The position numbers and the translations under genes are program-made. A stretch of 64,000 nt of DNA from Macrolepiota albuminosa (lineage: Eukaryota > Basidiomycota > Agaricomycetes > Agaricales > Agaricaceae), in NCBI GenBank assembly GCA_027475525.1, contig JAMWFC010000124.1, positions 360,279 through 424,278 of the forward strand, in the 5' to 3' direction. Of this stretch, positions 10,501 through 21,203 are shown piece after piece; position 1 is the stretch's first letter; each line of letters begins with the position of its first letter. Under the pieces are notes generated by a model that had not been told where the DNA came from, ran no database searches, and was given only the letters and a program-made list of their open reading frames with translations.

Positions 10501-12445
10501 CCAATTATTGTCCCCTTAGAAATAAAACCTACGCAGTGCTGAAACATCTGATCTGTCACACCCGTGAGACAATCCACGTCTCGACGTCCAAAGGAAGATT
10601 GCAGCAAAAGAACCGAAGATAACGTGGGGACCAGAACAAAACGTGGACACGGATGATGTGGATGGGTGTGAAGCAGATTGCCGCTGATGGTCGAGGGATT
10701 GAATGATAGATTGTAGTTTGTTCAACTGTTTAATTGTTCAGTGCTGGTAAAACGAGCGGTCGAGGCTCCTTAGGCGCTTGTAGTGGACAAAGATAGTCAT
10801 ATGCATGGATACGGGGAAGATGTTGAAATGAGGTTCCAAGTCTATAATGATACTTCTTTCTTGGCTCTGCAAGACGGCGAGGAATATTAATTGAAGTTGG
10901 AGCACCTCGATCCAGAGGTCGGACGGAACATATTTTCGATCGACACAAAGATTGGATGAGTAAACTCTCCCAGGGCGTCTGCTTGGACCCTCAAGCTGAT
11001 CGTGGACTTGTAATATTGGTACATGTTATAAGGCCAAAGAAAAAAAACATACTCTGGTGGACACCAGGATGATAATACCCCAAACCCGGAGTCGAATCGG
11101 GATACTGAGGTTGTGGAATCAAATCCGGAGTCTAATTCGGGCGAATAACCACTTAGACTATGGAGCTGTGTGGTTGCAACTTTGAGTCTTGGTAATATGG
11201 TGAAATGTCAGACGTTCACACTTATTGAACCCAAACCTGGAAGTTTATTACCGTACAAGATTGGTCGAAAAGTGTGCGTATGATCGAGGAGAGAAATGGT
11301 TATTTTGAATTCCTTAGAAAAGCGCCAGATTGTCCAGCGCGGTCAGTAAAATGTGGCACTTATCAGACACAAACCGCAGAGTCGAATTAGACTCTCGAGG
11401 GAGCAGACTCTGTGGCGGTAGAGAACTCTATCGGAGAGAGGTGGCAATACATGTCTGCGATCTTTAGGGGTCAATGATAAATCGGAGAGATACCACGATG
11501 ACGAGAACATATCTCGTCGTGATGAGCAGTATGACTAAGTTGCTTGAGCTTGTACACATGCAGAACCGCGATGTTGTTATAGCGCTGAGTCTCCAGAGGC
11601 ATAAACCCATTGGCGCCACCATACCGTCGAGTCGAATGGGGTTACAACTGGTCATTTGACCGATTGATCTGCGCGAATTCTCGTAGGAACAAAGGAAGTC
11701 TTTTTTTGATGCGGGCGACCACAACATACAGAGCGAAGGTTTGGTATGCTTGTTAGGAACTATATCCGAACGATATTGCGTGCAGGGGGAGAAAGTGATA
11801 CCTTTCCGCATATGTCAGGAAAACTCCTTGGACTGGGATCAGAGAGGGTGTAGTCTTTTCTGTAATCAAGAGCCGAATGTTTCAAACCCCTTTCTGAACC
11901 ATGGCTAGAACTTTGAAGCAGCCAGGGTTTTGAAGGGTAATCAGTTAGATTGAGGTGTGGACGTTGTAGTCTTCCGTAAGCCATATGGAGCTTATGATAA
12001 CACTGGATAATGCTTCTTGGAACAAAAGAATCGGAAGTATGGTCGAATGGAGAGGTCATGATCCGCGACGCATTAACGCAAGATATAGATTTGCGTTATT
12101 ATTGAGCACTCCGCAGTCTTCAACGTCCTACATCTGTCGAGCACAGGAGTATTGATCCATGACAATCACATCTCCCCCGTCGTACGACTTCAACGACCCT
12201 GGGCGCATAAAGCGGTGCAGATAGACGCACAGACGTGGGTTACATAAGCAGCCGGGGGAATTGAACCGGCGCTTTAGTGTTTGTGTTGTTGACAGCAGCG
12301 ATCCCCGTTGCCCAGCTCAGTGCCTAGATACAGCAGGCCAAGAAGACTACGACCGCCTCCGCCCCTATCCTATCCCGACTCATACGTCTGCTTCGCCGTT
12401 GACTCGCCTGATTCCCTCGACAACGTCCAGGAGAAGGTCAGACCA
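10500..12445. repeat. Segmental duplication, copy 1 (degenerate copy of the region 5' of RHO1)
   Basis: Blocks of this segment recur in the same order at 39.15-41.45 kb. Examples are the block near 11,040 (shared with 39,735), the block near 12,135 (shared with 40,577), and a long stretch beginning GTCGTACGACTTCAACGACC and running through GCCCAGCTCAGTGCCTAG. Divergence is high in the left part and low close to the RHO1 part. The minus strand of both copies has matching but broken reading frames (for example 10,730-10,948 against 39,430-39,526), perhaps an F-box-type gene remnant; that assignment is weak. Confidence 0.8.
12328..12445 (+). pseudogene. RHO1 pseudogene fragment (exon 3 part)
   Basis: The sequence ATACAGCAGGCCAAGAAG through the exon 3 donor matches RHO1 exon 3 at 41,335-41,455. 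Relative to the intact locus, bases equivalent to 40,816-41,334 are missing: the upstream sequence GTGCCTAG joins directly to ATACAGCAGG. This removes the start codon, exons 1-2, the P-loop and switch I. Inside the fragment one C is lost in the run after CGCC and nine bases are lost after ACGTC. It cannot make a GTPase. Confidence 0.9.
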
Positions 12446-12542
12446 AATTCCTGTATTTGGGACGTTATACATGGGAAAATCGGAACACAAGAAGATAAAA
12501 CCCCGAAACACCTAGAACAGTAGCACGTTCAATTACCCTCCG

Positions 12543-13705
12543 GGCGGAGGAGTACGCGACGCACCCCAGTCCATCAGACAAGCTGCCAAAGACAATACGA
12601 AGAGAGTTCTACATCACAACAATACGATACATGATCGCACATAGATAGACCGCATTTAACATGTTGATGCGAAATGAGTAGTTTACTATATGTAAAGTAG
12701 TTCAAAATGGAATTTGAACTGGACTTTAATGATATTTCAACTGTCTCAATTCCACAGAGTACGTGGGGCAAGTGTTGACACGCGCGCGCACTTTGTAAAA
12801 GTGTTGTTATAATGTTTTAATTGATTTATTTAGAATGTCGCGTAGCGCACTCAAAAATGGGTCAATAAAGTATTATTTACTAAAACCCGAAGCTACTGTA
12901 ATGCTCCTAGGCCTAAGAGATCCGCTCCCTGGGGATTCCGAGCCGTGGCAATGCAATTGCTTGCCCGACTCCCCCAATTTCTTCCTCCTTTTATATCCTA
13001 CGTTCCAATGCACGGACCACGTCGTACTGGTGCGTTTAGCCATCGTTTCAATGTGTAACCGGCACTGGGTACTCGGTTCGACATGTTGCCGGGCCTGGGC
13101 GCTCGGTTAGTGGCTTTTCCGGTGCTGGTGCGCGTGGTCATCCTTTTCTTTCCGGCTAAACCTTCTTCCGTTGCCTGGTAACTTCCCTCTCCTTCTTTAT
13201 CTACTCGTCCTTTCCTCCTGGAGCTTCCTTCCTTGTGCCGTGGCCGTAGCGAGTCGAGTCGCGCAATCGAGGGCAGGGTATGAGATGTGTAGAGGTCAGG
13301 AAGGAGGGTTGATGGCAGAGCCGAGGATGATGTCAGTGCCTGATGGGCTGATCTCGGATTTTTGTTCCAATTTTCCTTTCTGCCGAGCACTGCCACTGCC
13401 CCGGCTGCCAGTATCCCTCGGTCGCAGTGTGCTCGTACTGTTGGCTCGTTGATTCATAGGTTGGGGTGTATTTTTGAGGTGAGTCCCCCTTTCGTCTACA
13501 GTTTTCGACGGATGCTTACAGTTTTCGGCATCAATTAGGGTATTTTAAGGGGACTTCGTTACTTTATTGTTGTGTTGTCTGCCTCGGATAGAGGCAGACG
13601 TATCAATGTACACCAGGAGTAGGATACGCACTAGAACCTACCCCCGCCTCTTAGCCCTGCATAGTGGCTTGCCGGTGGTATAATCACAATTCATTCATTT
13701 ATTCA
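12543..13705. mobile_element. Probable non-LTR insertion with 15-bp target site duplication
   Basis: TTCAATTACCCTCCG occurs at 12,528-12,542 and again, unchanged, at 13,706-13,720. The 1,163-bp interval ends in a short ATTC/CATT-type tail (CATTCATTTATTCATT) directly before the right copy, as expected for a target-primed non-LTR retrotransposon. No reverse transcriptase or other coding region is recognised inside, so it would be a 5'-truncated or non-autonomous copy. The interval starts right beyond the RHO1 pseudogene. Confidence 0.55.
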
Positions 13706-13740
13706 TTCAATTACCCTCCGAAAGCCCATTCGATACAAGT

Positions 13741-13743
<3 letters not shown>

Positions 13744-13779
<36 letters not shown>

Positions 13780-14640
13780 GTGTAGCGTTTAAGTAGACAA
13801 GTTGTAGACATCACGGATGTCCCCATCCAACCCGCTGGTGGTACAAGGAATTACCCTCGTAATGATCATGCTTTAACACCCTGAGGAAATGCTTTTACGC
13901 ACTGAGTGTGGGACTCTGGATCACACGGTTTTGGCCCCCCCAATCTTACTACCCGATTCCTTCACCTTCCCACTCTGAGCCAAACCCGGTGCCGATACCC
14001 ACTAAAACCTCGTTTTCTTTGGTCCAGTCACTGGGGAGGGCACTCTCGTTCATGAGGACCCCGGACCATGTTCTGAGCACCTTCTTTTTATCTAATGCTT
14101 TCTTCCCGTATACTGGTTTTGAGAGTTCTCTATCTAGTGATAGTCTGTTGTTGATTACCCTCAGCCATCTCTTGATAATTTTGCTTTTGGTGAACGGGCT
14201 GTTCCCATTTTGGATGACTCTTTCGCATCTAAGTTTCCAAATCAGGTATGCTGATTCAACCATTAAGATCTTATACAGCCTTGCGTGGCCTGTGAGCTTC
14301 TTTCCCTCTTTCCTGGGGAATTCCGCCAAGGGAGCGCCAAGGATCGTCCCAAGGACTGGCCTATACCACGTGCCTTTGCTCTTCATTGACCATAGTTCCT
14401 CTGCCGCCTTCCATATCTCACCCTGACCCGCCATCTCGCATTCCGTCAGGATGTGAGCTGTTTCTTACACATATTACTCAAGATACCTTTTTGAGCATGA
14501 TTATCCACTTTGATGGTTCTACCCACAGGGCAGTGGACATTGTCTCAGCTGCAGACCCCTCAGCGCCCACTCGTTTCTGCGTTCGGCAACACTGGAGCTG
14601 AACATGCGGACCTGCTCAAGGTCGCATGGCCAGATTTCCT
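13744..14640 (-). mobile_element. 5'-truncated LINE (non-LTR retrotransposon) with poly(A) tail
   Basis: A run of 35 T at 13,744-13,778 is the poly(A) tail of a minus-strand element. The open frame 14,434-13,949 (161 aa) starts right after HILTECEMAGQ and contains ESAYLIWKLRCERVIQNG and KIIKRWLRVINNRLSLDR. This is the tail found after the RNase H domain and Cys/His zinc motif of mushroom LINE ORF2 proteins. Upstream, VHCPVGRTIK and HILTEC form a partial zinc-knuckle region in a broken frame. The reverse transcriptase itself is missing. The right end is approximate. Confidence 0.8.
13949..14434 (-). pseudogene. LINE ORF2 C-terminal remnant
   Basis: 161-aa open frame from the 3' end of a LINE ORF2, downstream of the RNase H and zinc-knuckle domains. 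It lacks every catalytic part and cannot act alone. The frame runs toward the poly(A) tail at 13,744-13,778 with about 170 nt of 3' UTR. The plus-strand frame over the same bases is a shadow. Confidence 0.75.
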
Positions 14641-17560
14641 TCAGTGGAAATGATGGAGGCATTTGACCGCAGTAGCCATCACCTGATTGAGTTATTTGGT
14701 GACCAGCCTCACCTCATGTAGTAACCATGACAGTTTTTTCTTTTCGCAGACAAACCCTCACTCCCCTTAGTCTCTTTCCATTTTTCAGGTCGTTTCGGAG
14801 GACATTGGGAGTGCATGGTTTGGAATTAGGTCTGATATACTACATACTTCTGTTATTTTATTTTTGGACCCCCCTTGGCAGTGGAACCACACTTCACTGG
14901 AGTTGATGTATGCCGAGTGAATGAGGGTGCTGGATTGTGTGCTATATCTACGACAAAAAGAATTTGTGAAGCATGACATTTACAGTTGTGGGGAAGCGTA
15001 GGCCGGATTGATTGGGGAACTTAAATATTGTCGGTGATATATGTATTGTGGTAAATGGTGCCGCCCGACAAACAGGAGATTTTGTGGTCCTTTGGTAGAG
15101 CTTTCAAATTCAGGCCTCAGGCCTCGGATTCTGCATCACCTTGGCTCTTAGTGTCTCAATGCCCCTTGAGTTCCTGAGTCCAGCAGGGATTATATTCTGT
15201 GAGAAGACAGATGCATGGTCACTACTTCCCGCGATTGTAGTGCACAAGGCATCGCTGATACCTAAAGAAAGTCAGGATGAGCTAACCCGAGATTGATAAA
15301 AACACTTTTGGAAGGTAATATATAGGTACACAGATCGGACTCCCCTGAGAGCGGGATTAGACAATGACAGTCGTGCTGACGGTGTGGTAGAGGCGAGCGG
15401 CCTATAGACGGAAGAATGGGAAAAAGCGGTCTGGGTAGAAGAAGTCGAGTTTGAAAGGATAAGCAGGGTTAACGCTGGGAATTAAAGAAGTTGGGCATGG
15501 AGGGTTAAAGTGTCGAGGGTTGAGAAACAGTAGAGTCGCCATGAGATCTTGCGATGGGGAGAATCGAAGGCAGGAGGGGATCAAAGGGTCTGGGAGCAAT
15601 CAAAGATTGGAAACCTTATTTTGAAACCGTCCGTCGGTCTGGAAGCTTATTTGACGACGATCGAAGATAAAGTAATGAATTAGAGTTTGGATTCTGAGAC
15701 CAACCGGTGGTCGAAACTTAAATTAGTTGGTAGTAGAAAAAGTATAAAAGGTCAACAAGTAGGAGAAGAACATAGGTTCCTATACCCCACATTTTCAGTC
15801 TTAAGCTCTGCTTGTTTCGCACGTCTCGTATCTCTGTCTCATCGTTGTCTGGTCTGCTCTCGGTGTCTCGTTCTGTCTGGCATACTTCTGGCTTCGTCGA
15901 CGTCTGATCCGACGTCAGGCATCACGTGTTCACTGTCTTCGGCAGCGTGCTTGGTTCTTCTCGGCTTCTTGGTGTTTACACTTCTCTATCTCGGCTCTGG
16001 TTCTGTCTGGCTTGGCTCTGTTTCTTCTTTGTCTCGGCACTGTTTTTGGCAACTCGGAATCTTGATCTTCCGCTTCGGCTTGATCCTTGTCTGCTACGGC
16101 TCGCTTCTCGGCTTGATCAATCTTTTCGACTTCTCTGTTCTCTTGGCTTACTAGCATCTTGGTCTTTGTGTTCTCTGTAAAACTGCTGTTGCTCTCTCTC
16201 TGCTTTCTCGCCTTATTCTGAGGCAGAACTACTGCTATTCACTCTACTGGTGTCTGACTATTACTGGGCTACTTTCTATCTTCCCTTGTGTTAGTCGATC
16301 TCTGGCCTACGAACTTTCGTCACATCACGACGAACGTTACTTCACGTTTCCGCCGCATACACCCACTTTCCTATCTAATCCGACCTCTACTCTTACCCTC
16401 CACTTTCGACTTCTTCAACTTCGTATCCGATCCATCTGGTAGCCCACCCCACATCCACAACGGGGGTTATAGAGGATGGATACAACCCACGAGTAAGTAT
16501 ATAGTCGCCTGACAGATGATTAGGCCCGAGCATCGTGTTGCTAAGTCACGCCATCACGTTCTTCATTCTTGACTACTTTCATCACGGTTTGGTTGCCAGC
16601 TATTCTGGAGATTAGGACTTCCGATTGCTGAGGCCACAAAGTACTACTGTTTGGACGTCTGTCTGTTCCAAATTCCAGAGACTGAGGACAATATGATGTC
16701 AAAGTAATCTCAGCTAACATGTCGGCTGTGTTGAATTCTGTGCATGACAGTCACTTTAAAGCTTTGATGAGAAATGGGCATGGAGAAGGTATGCACGATA
16801 AAACAATGTCAGATGGTATGCGAAGAAGTTGTCTGGCACGGCAATCAGGCTGTGTCGAAATGGAGCTGCTTTTGTCCCTTTTACGACCAAAAGGACTTTG
16901 CGATGGCTTGCTTGACAAAGGGCTGGTACTATTTTTTTTCTCATTTAGGAGAATTGGGACTCTTTTGCTTCCCTCATCTTGAACCCATGAAAAGTTCGAC
17001 GTTTTATCTGCTGACACTGACTAATTGTTATTTTACAATCATGCGATTCAGGATTCAATTTACCGCATAAACAGAAATACCACAGCAGCCTTCACTCCAC
17101 ACTCCAGGTATTTTATGTTCCTCAGTCTTCTCACCTGCTTGATTGAAATTCAAAATCCATTCAGGAGACCATTATGTGGACGGTGCTCGTACCCGCTCTA
17201 TCCCATGACTCGCTGGGCTTCTTTGAATAGTCGATTCGCCACCTACTCGGTCGTGCGCATCATTCGTGAGACTGAGGCGGATGTGGCAAACGTCACTCTA
17301 AAGTCTTCGTAGGTGACACAACTGTGGACTCATCCGATTAAGATGGTAAGACCATCAAGGTTCTCAATCAATAGGAGGACAGAAATGAACAAAGATGGTG
17401 CTCGTTTGGACTTAAACATCGTCTTTACCTGACACATAGGAGCAATGGCAAAATGTACGGTGGTGATCCAACGCCAGCGTCGCGCAGGTAGACTCCGATC
17501 TACAAACGTGGGAACTAGGTCTATTTTCCTGCCTTTCTAGATTGTTCAGAGAGGTAAAAA
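14641..17560. other. Region without a recognised gene
   Basis: No domain found on either strand. About 15,780-16,300 is pyrimidine-rich with many TCTCGG/CTTGGC-like words and could be a solo LTR or an old UTR. A plus-strand frame at 17,160-17,312 (ending RFATYSVVRIIRETEADVAN and a stop) has coding-like composition and could be the last exon of an unrecognised gene that begins near 16.7 kb, but I cannot build a convincing model. Confidence 0.35.
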
Positions 17561-17616
17561 GATGAGTGCATCCAGCACCTCAATTCCTCAGCTTCCTGTG
17601 CTACTTGAGCTTCACA

Positions 17617-18461
17617 ATGCGCCTCTCTACCTCTTTCTTCGCAATTGTTGCTTCAATTCTACCTGTATTTGCTCAGAGACCCAACCTGATCGATGTGGTC
17701 AAAGCCCCCGGTGGAACGAAGGAAGGACATATCGTGACCTTCAAATCTGGAGATGCCAGGCTTGCTTTCGCCAGCAAAGCAAATAACTCTACTGTTACTT
17801 ATCACTACGATATTATCAACGGCATTGCCTGTACTTCCTCCGCTCAGTATTTGTTGCACAGTGGAGGTCTAACCTGTTTGTCAAACAACAGGCACAATGA
17901 CTAATGAGGAAATTGAAGAATTACGGGCCAATCCGGATGTCGAGGCAATTTACGAGGATGGCGTTGTCAAGACCTCTGGTCTTCAGTTCGGTTTCTTCCT
18001 GTATTGATATTTCTTGTGATATTGATCAATACACCGGTGTTAGGACCAACGCTCCTTGGGGACTTGCGCGGTTGAGTTCCAGAAACAAGCTTGTTAACCA
18101 GAACTCCCAGTGAGTACGATTATCGATTCTATAGCGTGAGGATCTCGATTCGTGATAAAAAGAGGTACAAACTTTGAGTTCACATACAAGGACGGGGCAG
18201 GCCGTGGAGTTGACGTGTATGTTCTTGGTGCGGTTCATCTTATCCTACCTTAATTGATTCTCGTGATACTAATTCCAGACACCGGTAAGCCCCTTTTATA
18301 TGTACACTAAGACCATGATGTTTACAACCCACAGGAATCTTTATCAGACATGTGAGTTTATACAATTGTTTAACTTGATCTTGTTTTGAAAGAAATGCAG
18401 GCCGATTTTGGGGGGCGCGCAAAGTGGGGGGCCACATTCGGAAATTACCGTGATGGGGACT
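17617..18461 (+). pseudogene. Subtilisin-like serine protease (peptidase S8), 5' half; interrupted by a Gypsy element
   Basis: Secreted S8 protease precursor. The signal peptide starts MRLSTSFFAIVASILP and ends near VFAQ. An I9-type propeptide follows (GHIVTFKSGDARLAFA, TNEEIEELRANPDVEAIYED), then the mature N-terminus (TNAPWGLARLSS) and the catalytic Asp in VYVLDTGIF. I read exons 17617-17830, 17892-17985, 18044-18109, 18163-18227, 18279-18284 (6 nt), 18335-18351 and 18401-18461, all GT-AG. The Asp codon is split: its G ends exon 4 and its AC opens the 6-nt micro-exon. Coding stops inside GGG-GAC-T at 18,461, where the retrotransposon begins, and resumes at 27,459 after a duplicated GGACT. 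The 5' half itself has no stop or frameshift. Confidence 0.93.
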
Positions 18462-18682
18462 TGTAAGGTGAGGCTGCCGAGATGGGCAGATGTCACGTCA
18501 CACTTAGAGAGAGTCTCGCGATAGAACTGGTATGTGTCCTAGATTGCGAAAAGCTACGTACTCTAGTACATCGAGAGTATATATATGGTTTGGGAGAGGC
18601 TTAGGTAAGAAGATATGTCCAACTTGGAAAGAGGGTAGCGGTGTGACTGGGTAAGAGGGGAAGATGTCACGAGATCCCTACA
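18462..18682 (-). repeat. Gypsy 3' LTR (left), 221 bp
   Basis: TG...CA ends. It matches 27,240-27,458 except for an extra AG in the AGAGAG run and one A/G difference. On the element strand the purine-rich GGAGGGCGTA just before it could be the polypurine tract. Confidence 0.95.
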
Positions 18683-18848
18683 TACGCCCTCCAGACGAAA
18701 TGAGTGTAAAACGAAGGCTTGGCTTGTGAGCATAATAGAGACTAGGTAAACGAATGTAAGTCACAATGTGATTATCAAGAGATCAGAACAGGTATAAGCA
18801 TGAGGAGAGTTAAAGTTACTAGGGGTCGGTATCCTTTACTGATAGTGA

Positions 18849-19679
18849 TTAGGCTAAGCTGAACTTGGTTAAGAAATCATCCGGGCCGTCGAGGGAAGTG
18901 GTATTGCCCATCGGAATGTCGAGATCTGGATTGGTTGCACCAGCAGAGGGGGTTGTCGTGACCACGGGAGCCGGGGTGTGATAGGGTGCGGGCTCTCCAG
19001 GAAGAGGAGGGGCGGGACCCTGAGGCTGAGGAGCAAATAAGTCTTCCATCCCGAAATCTGCGAAGATAGGTGTGTCGTCATAGCCAGATCCAAATAAGAA
19101 AGCCGTGTCCTCCTGTTGCGCTGCAGCGCGTTCGTCATTGCGACGCTGGTAGTAAATGGATCAACGAAGATTATCGTCGTGAGGGCGCTCTATGGCTAGC
19201 TGAATGAGGCTGAGTTTGCGCGAATCTACGTCTCCACGCTGAGTCAAAATCCCAAGAGTAATCAGCTCGCGGTAATGCTCGCGATCGAAGAAGTTGGTGT
19301 AAATGGAGCCGGGAATGACGCGGTGTTCGGCTATGACCCATTGATTGGTCTGGGAGTTGAACTCGGCGAGTCAGTATTTGTACTGTGCTTCAGGAATGGA
19401 ATTAAAGAAGCGAGCGAAGGAGTGATACCCAAAGGGTGGCGTGTAAGCAGCACGTCTGTCAGGGGCAGAGAGGGTGATCATAGCGTCAAATTTGAGAAAT
19501 AGGCCGGCCTGGGAGGGATGAATAACAGTGCCAGAGCCTGAGTTCTCGGTTCGGGAGAGTGTGAGCATCATGGTGCGATGATCTTGCTTGATCCAAGGGT
19601 GATGAGGAAGAGCGATGGGGGGGACGGCAGGGCGGCGTTGGCGTCCTCGGTAGCTGCGTTGTCCACTGAAAGGCGGCAT
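18849..19679 (-). pseudogene. Unassigned C-terminal extension / third ORF of the Gypsy element
   Basis: Downstream of the chromodomain-like region the same frame stays open into about 276 further codons, beginning at an internal Met (MPPFSGQRSYRGR, 19,679). Motifs include HHPWIKQDHRTMMLTLSR, SGSGTVIHPSQAGLFLKFD, RRAAYTPPFGYHSFARFF, VIPGSIYTNFFDREHYREL and GILTQRGDVDS, then a Pro-rich acidic tail ending LTKFSLA. Two TGA codons interrupt it (19,371-19,373 and near 19,159). I do not recognise the domain. It lies where retroviruses carry env, but no signal peptide or membrane segment is visible, so it is not an envelope. It may be a Pol tail or a separate protein made from its own Met. Confidence 0.7.
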
Positions 19680-21203
19680 AGCGATTGTCGAGATGGAAAG
19701 AAAGGGGAATGTGGAGGCTGTGGAAGAAAGAAAGGAAGGAGAATGGGGGGCAAGAAGGTCTAGTTGGTCCCTTCTTAAGTCCTCCCCCAATTGCAAATTC
19801 CCTAACGAGATATGAGGATCATCCAAAGGTGGAGATCCCATTCCTTCTGGGAGGTCTGATATGTTTTCGAGATCCAATAATTCAAGGTACGGCCCTACCA
19901 GATTGAGATCTTGTACCTGAGAAAGAGTAAGCCATGTCTTATCTCCTGCTTTCCAGAGTACCTCAAACAGAGCCTTGCTTGCCGTGCCTTTGTGCGCCAC
20001 AATTCTATCTGCGGCCCATTCTTCCGTTTCGAGACCTAAGATCTGCTCATCAAGCCTTCCAGGGAATAATCTGTCGTCATTAGGCTTGTGAATTTGTAGT
20101 AGAGCAGCGTGGAATACATCGTGGATCCCTCGTTGACGCATACTGGATGAGATATTGACCCTGTATGAGTTATTATTGAAATCTTCGACAATTGGATAGG
20201 GTCCCTCGTACTTAGGGATCAATTTGCGGGCAAGTCCTTTTGGGTAGGTCAGGTTTTTAGTAGAGATGTAGACTAGATCTCCTAACTGAAATGGAGAGGG
20301 TTGTCGCCTTCTATTAGCATCCCGTGTTTGTCTAATCTGTGCTTCCAGTATGCTGTCATGTGCTGACATGATGGCCATTCTGAGTCGTTGCACAAATGTC
20401 CTAACTCCAGCATACTCTCCTGCTTGAGGCTGCCCCCATGCTAACGGTCGAGGTATGCGTCCCGAGTTTAGGAAAAAGGGGGAATAGCCAGTGCTGTCAG
20501 ATCGTGCCATGTTGATGGCAAATTCGATGGCGGGAAGTCTAGTCACCCAATCACGTTGATTAGTGGCCACACTTTGTCTTAACATCTGAGTTACTGTACG
20601 GTTAGCACACTCAGTAGCGCCATCAGATTCTGGGTGATAAGCGGAAGACATCCGCAGTTGAGTTCCAATTAGTGTGTGTAGTCGAGTCCAAAATGTGCTG
20701 GTAAACCAGGAGTCGCGGTCGCTGACTATGGCCCTTGGCAGTCCATGATGTCGATATACTTCCGCAAAGATCATTTCTGCAATCTGTCGAGCTGTAAAGT
20801 TAGTTCGACTCGGAACTAAGTGTACCATTGCGGTTAAATGATCTATTATAACAGTAATGGAATCATACGCTGCATTTCGATCTCTAGATTCTGGCAAGGG
20901 CCCTACGAAGTCTACTCCGATTACTTCCCAGGGTTGTGTTGGGGTGTTCAGCGGATGTAACATACCGTAAGGTCGGTGGTTTGAAGGTTTGCTTTGTCAG
21001 CAAGTATTGCAGGTCTCGCAGTATGCCTTGACGTCTTTAGCCATGCTTTTCCACCATACCAAATCATGGAGGTAAGTGAACGTCTTGTATGCTCCCAGAT
21101 GAGCCAGTAAGGGATGTGCTTCTGAGATCACCACTTCCCTGATGCTTCGTCCATTTACTATGATTGCAGGTACACACAGGACTTTATTTTCAGCTGACTT
21201 CAT
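19680..21203 (-). pseudogene. Gypsy Pol: integrase with chromodomain-like C-terminus
   Basis: The HHCC zinc domain is EAHPLLAHLGAYKTFTYLH through YCETCNTC, directly followed by an in-frame TGA (20,997-20,999). The core has all three acidic residues: VIGVDFVGPL, IVSDRDSWFTS and SDGATECANRT. A beta-barrel region (FQLGDLVYISTKNLTYPKG) and a chromodomain-like fold (EEWAADRIVAHKGT, ALFEVLWKAGDKTWL) follow, which may target integration to marked chromatin. Without the TGA the protein would continue into the C-terminal extension annotated separately. Confidence 0.9.

Noticed and set aside
13908..14426. 172-aa hydrophobic plus-strand frame
   Set aside because: It is the complement of the LINE ORF2 remnant and has no motif of its own.
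15687..16154. 155-aa Leu/Ser-rich plus-strand frame resembling a membrane protein
   Set aside because: The hydrophobicity comes from a repetitive pyrimidine-rich tract (TCTCGG/CTTGG words); no domain and no gene context.
18849..19679. Envelope gene for the Gypsy element
   Set aside because: No signal peptide, membrane segment, or cysteine pattern; position alone is not enough.
21190..21203. Programmed frameshift between Gypsy RT-RNase H and integrase
   Set aside because: No canonical slippery heptamer is seen, and the frame is restored by assuming a 1-2 nt loss at GAACGAT; a plain mutation is simpler.
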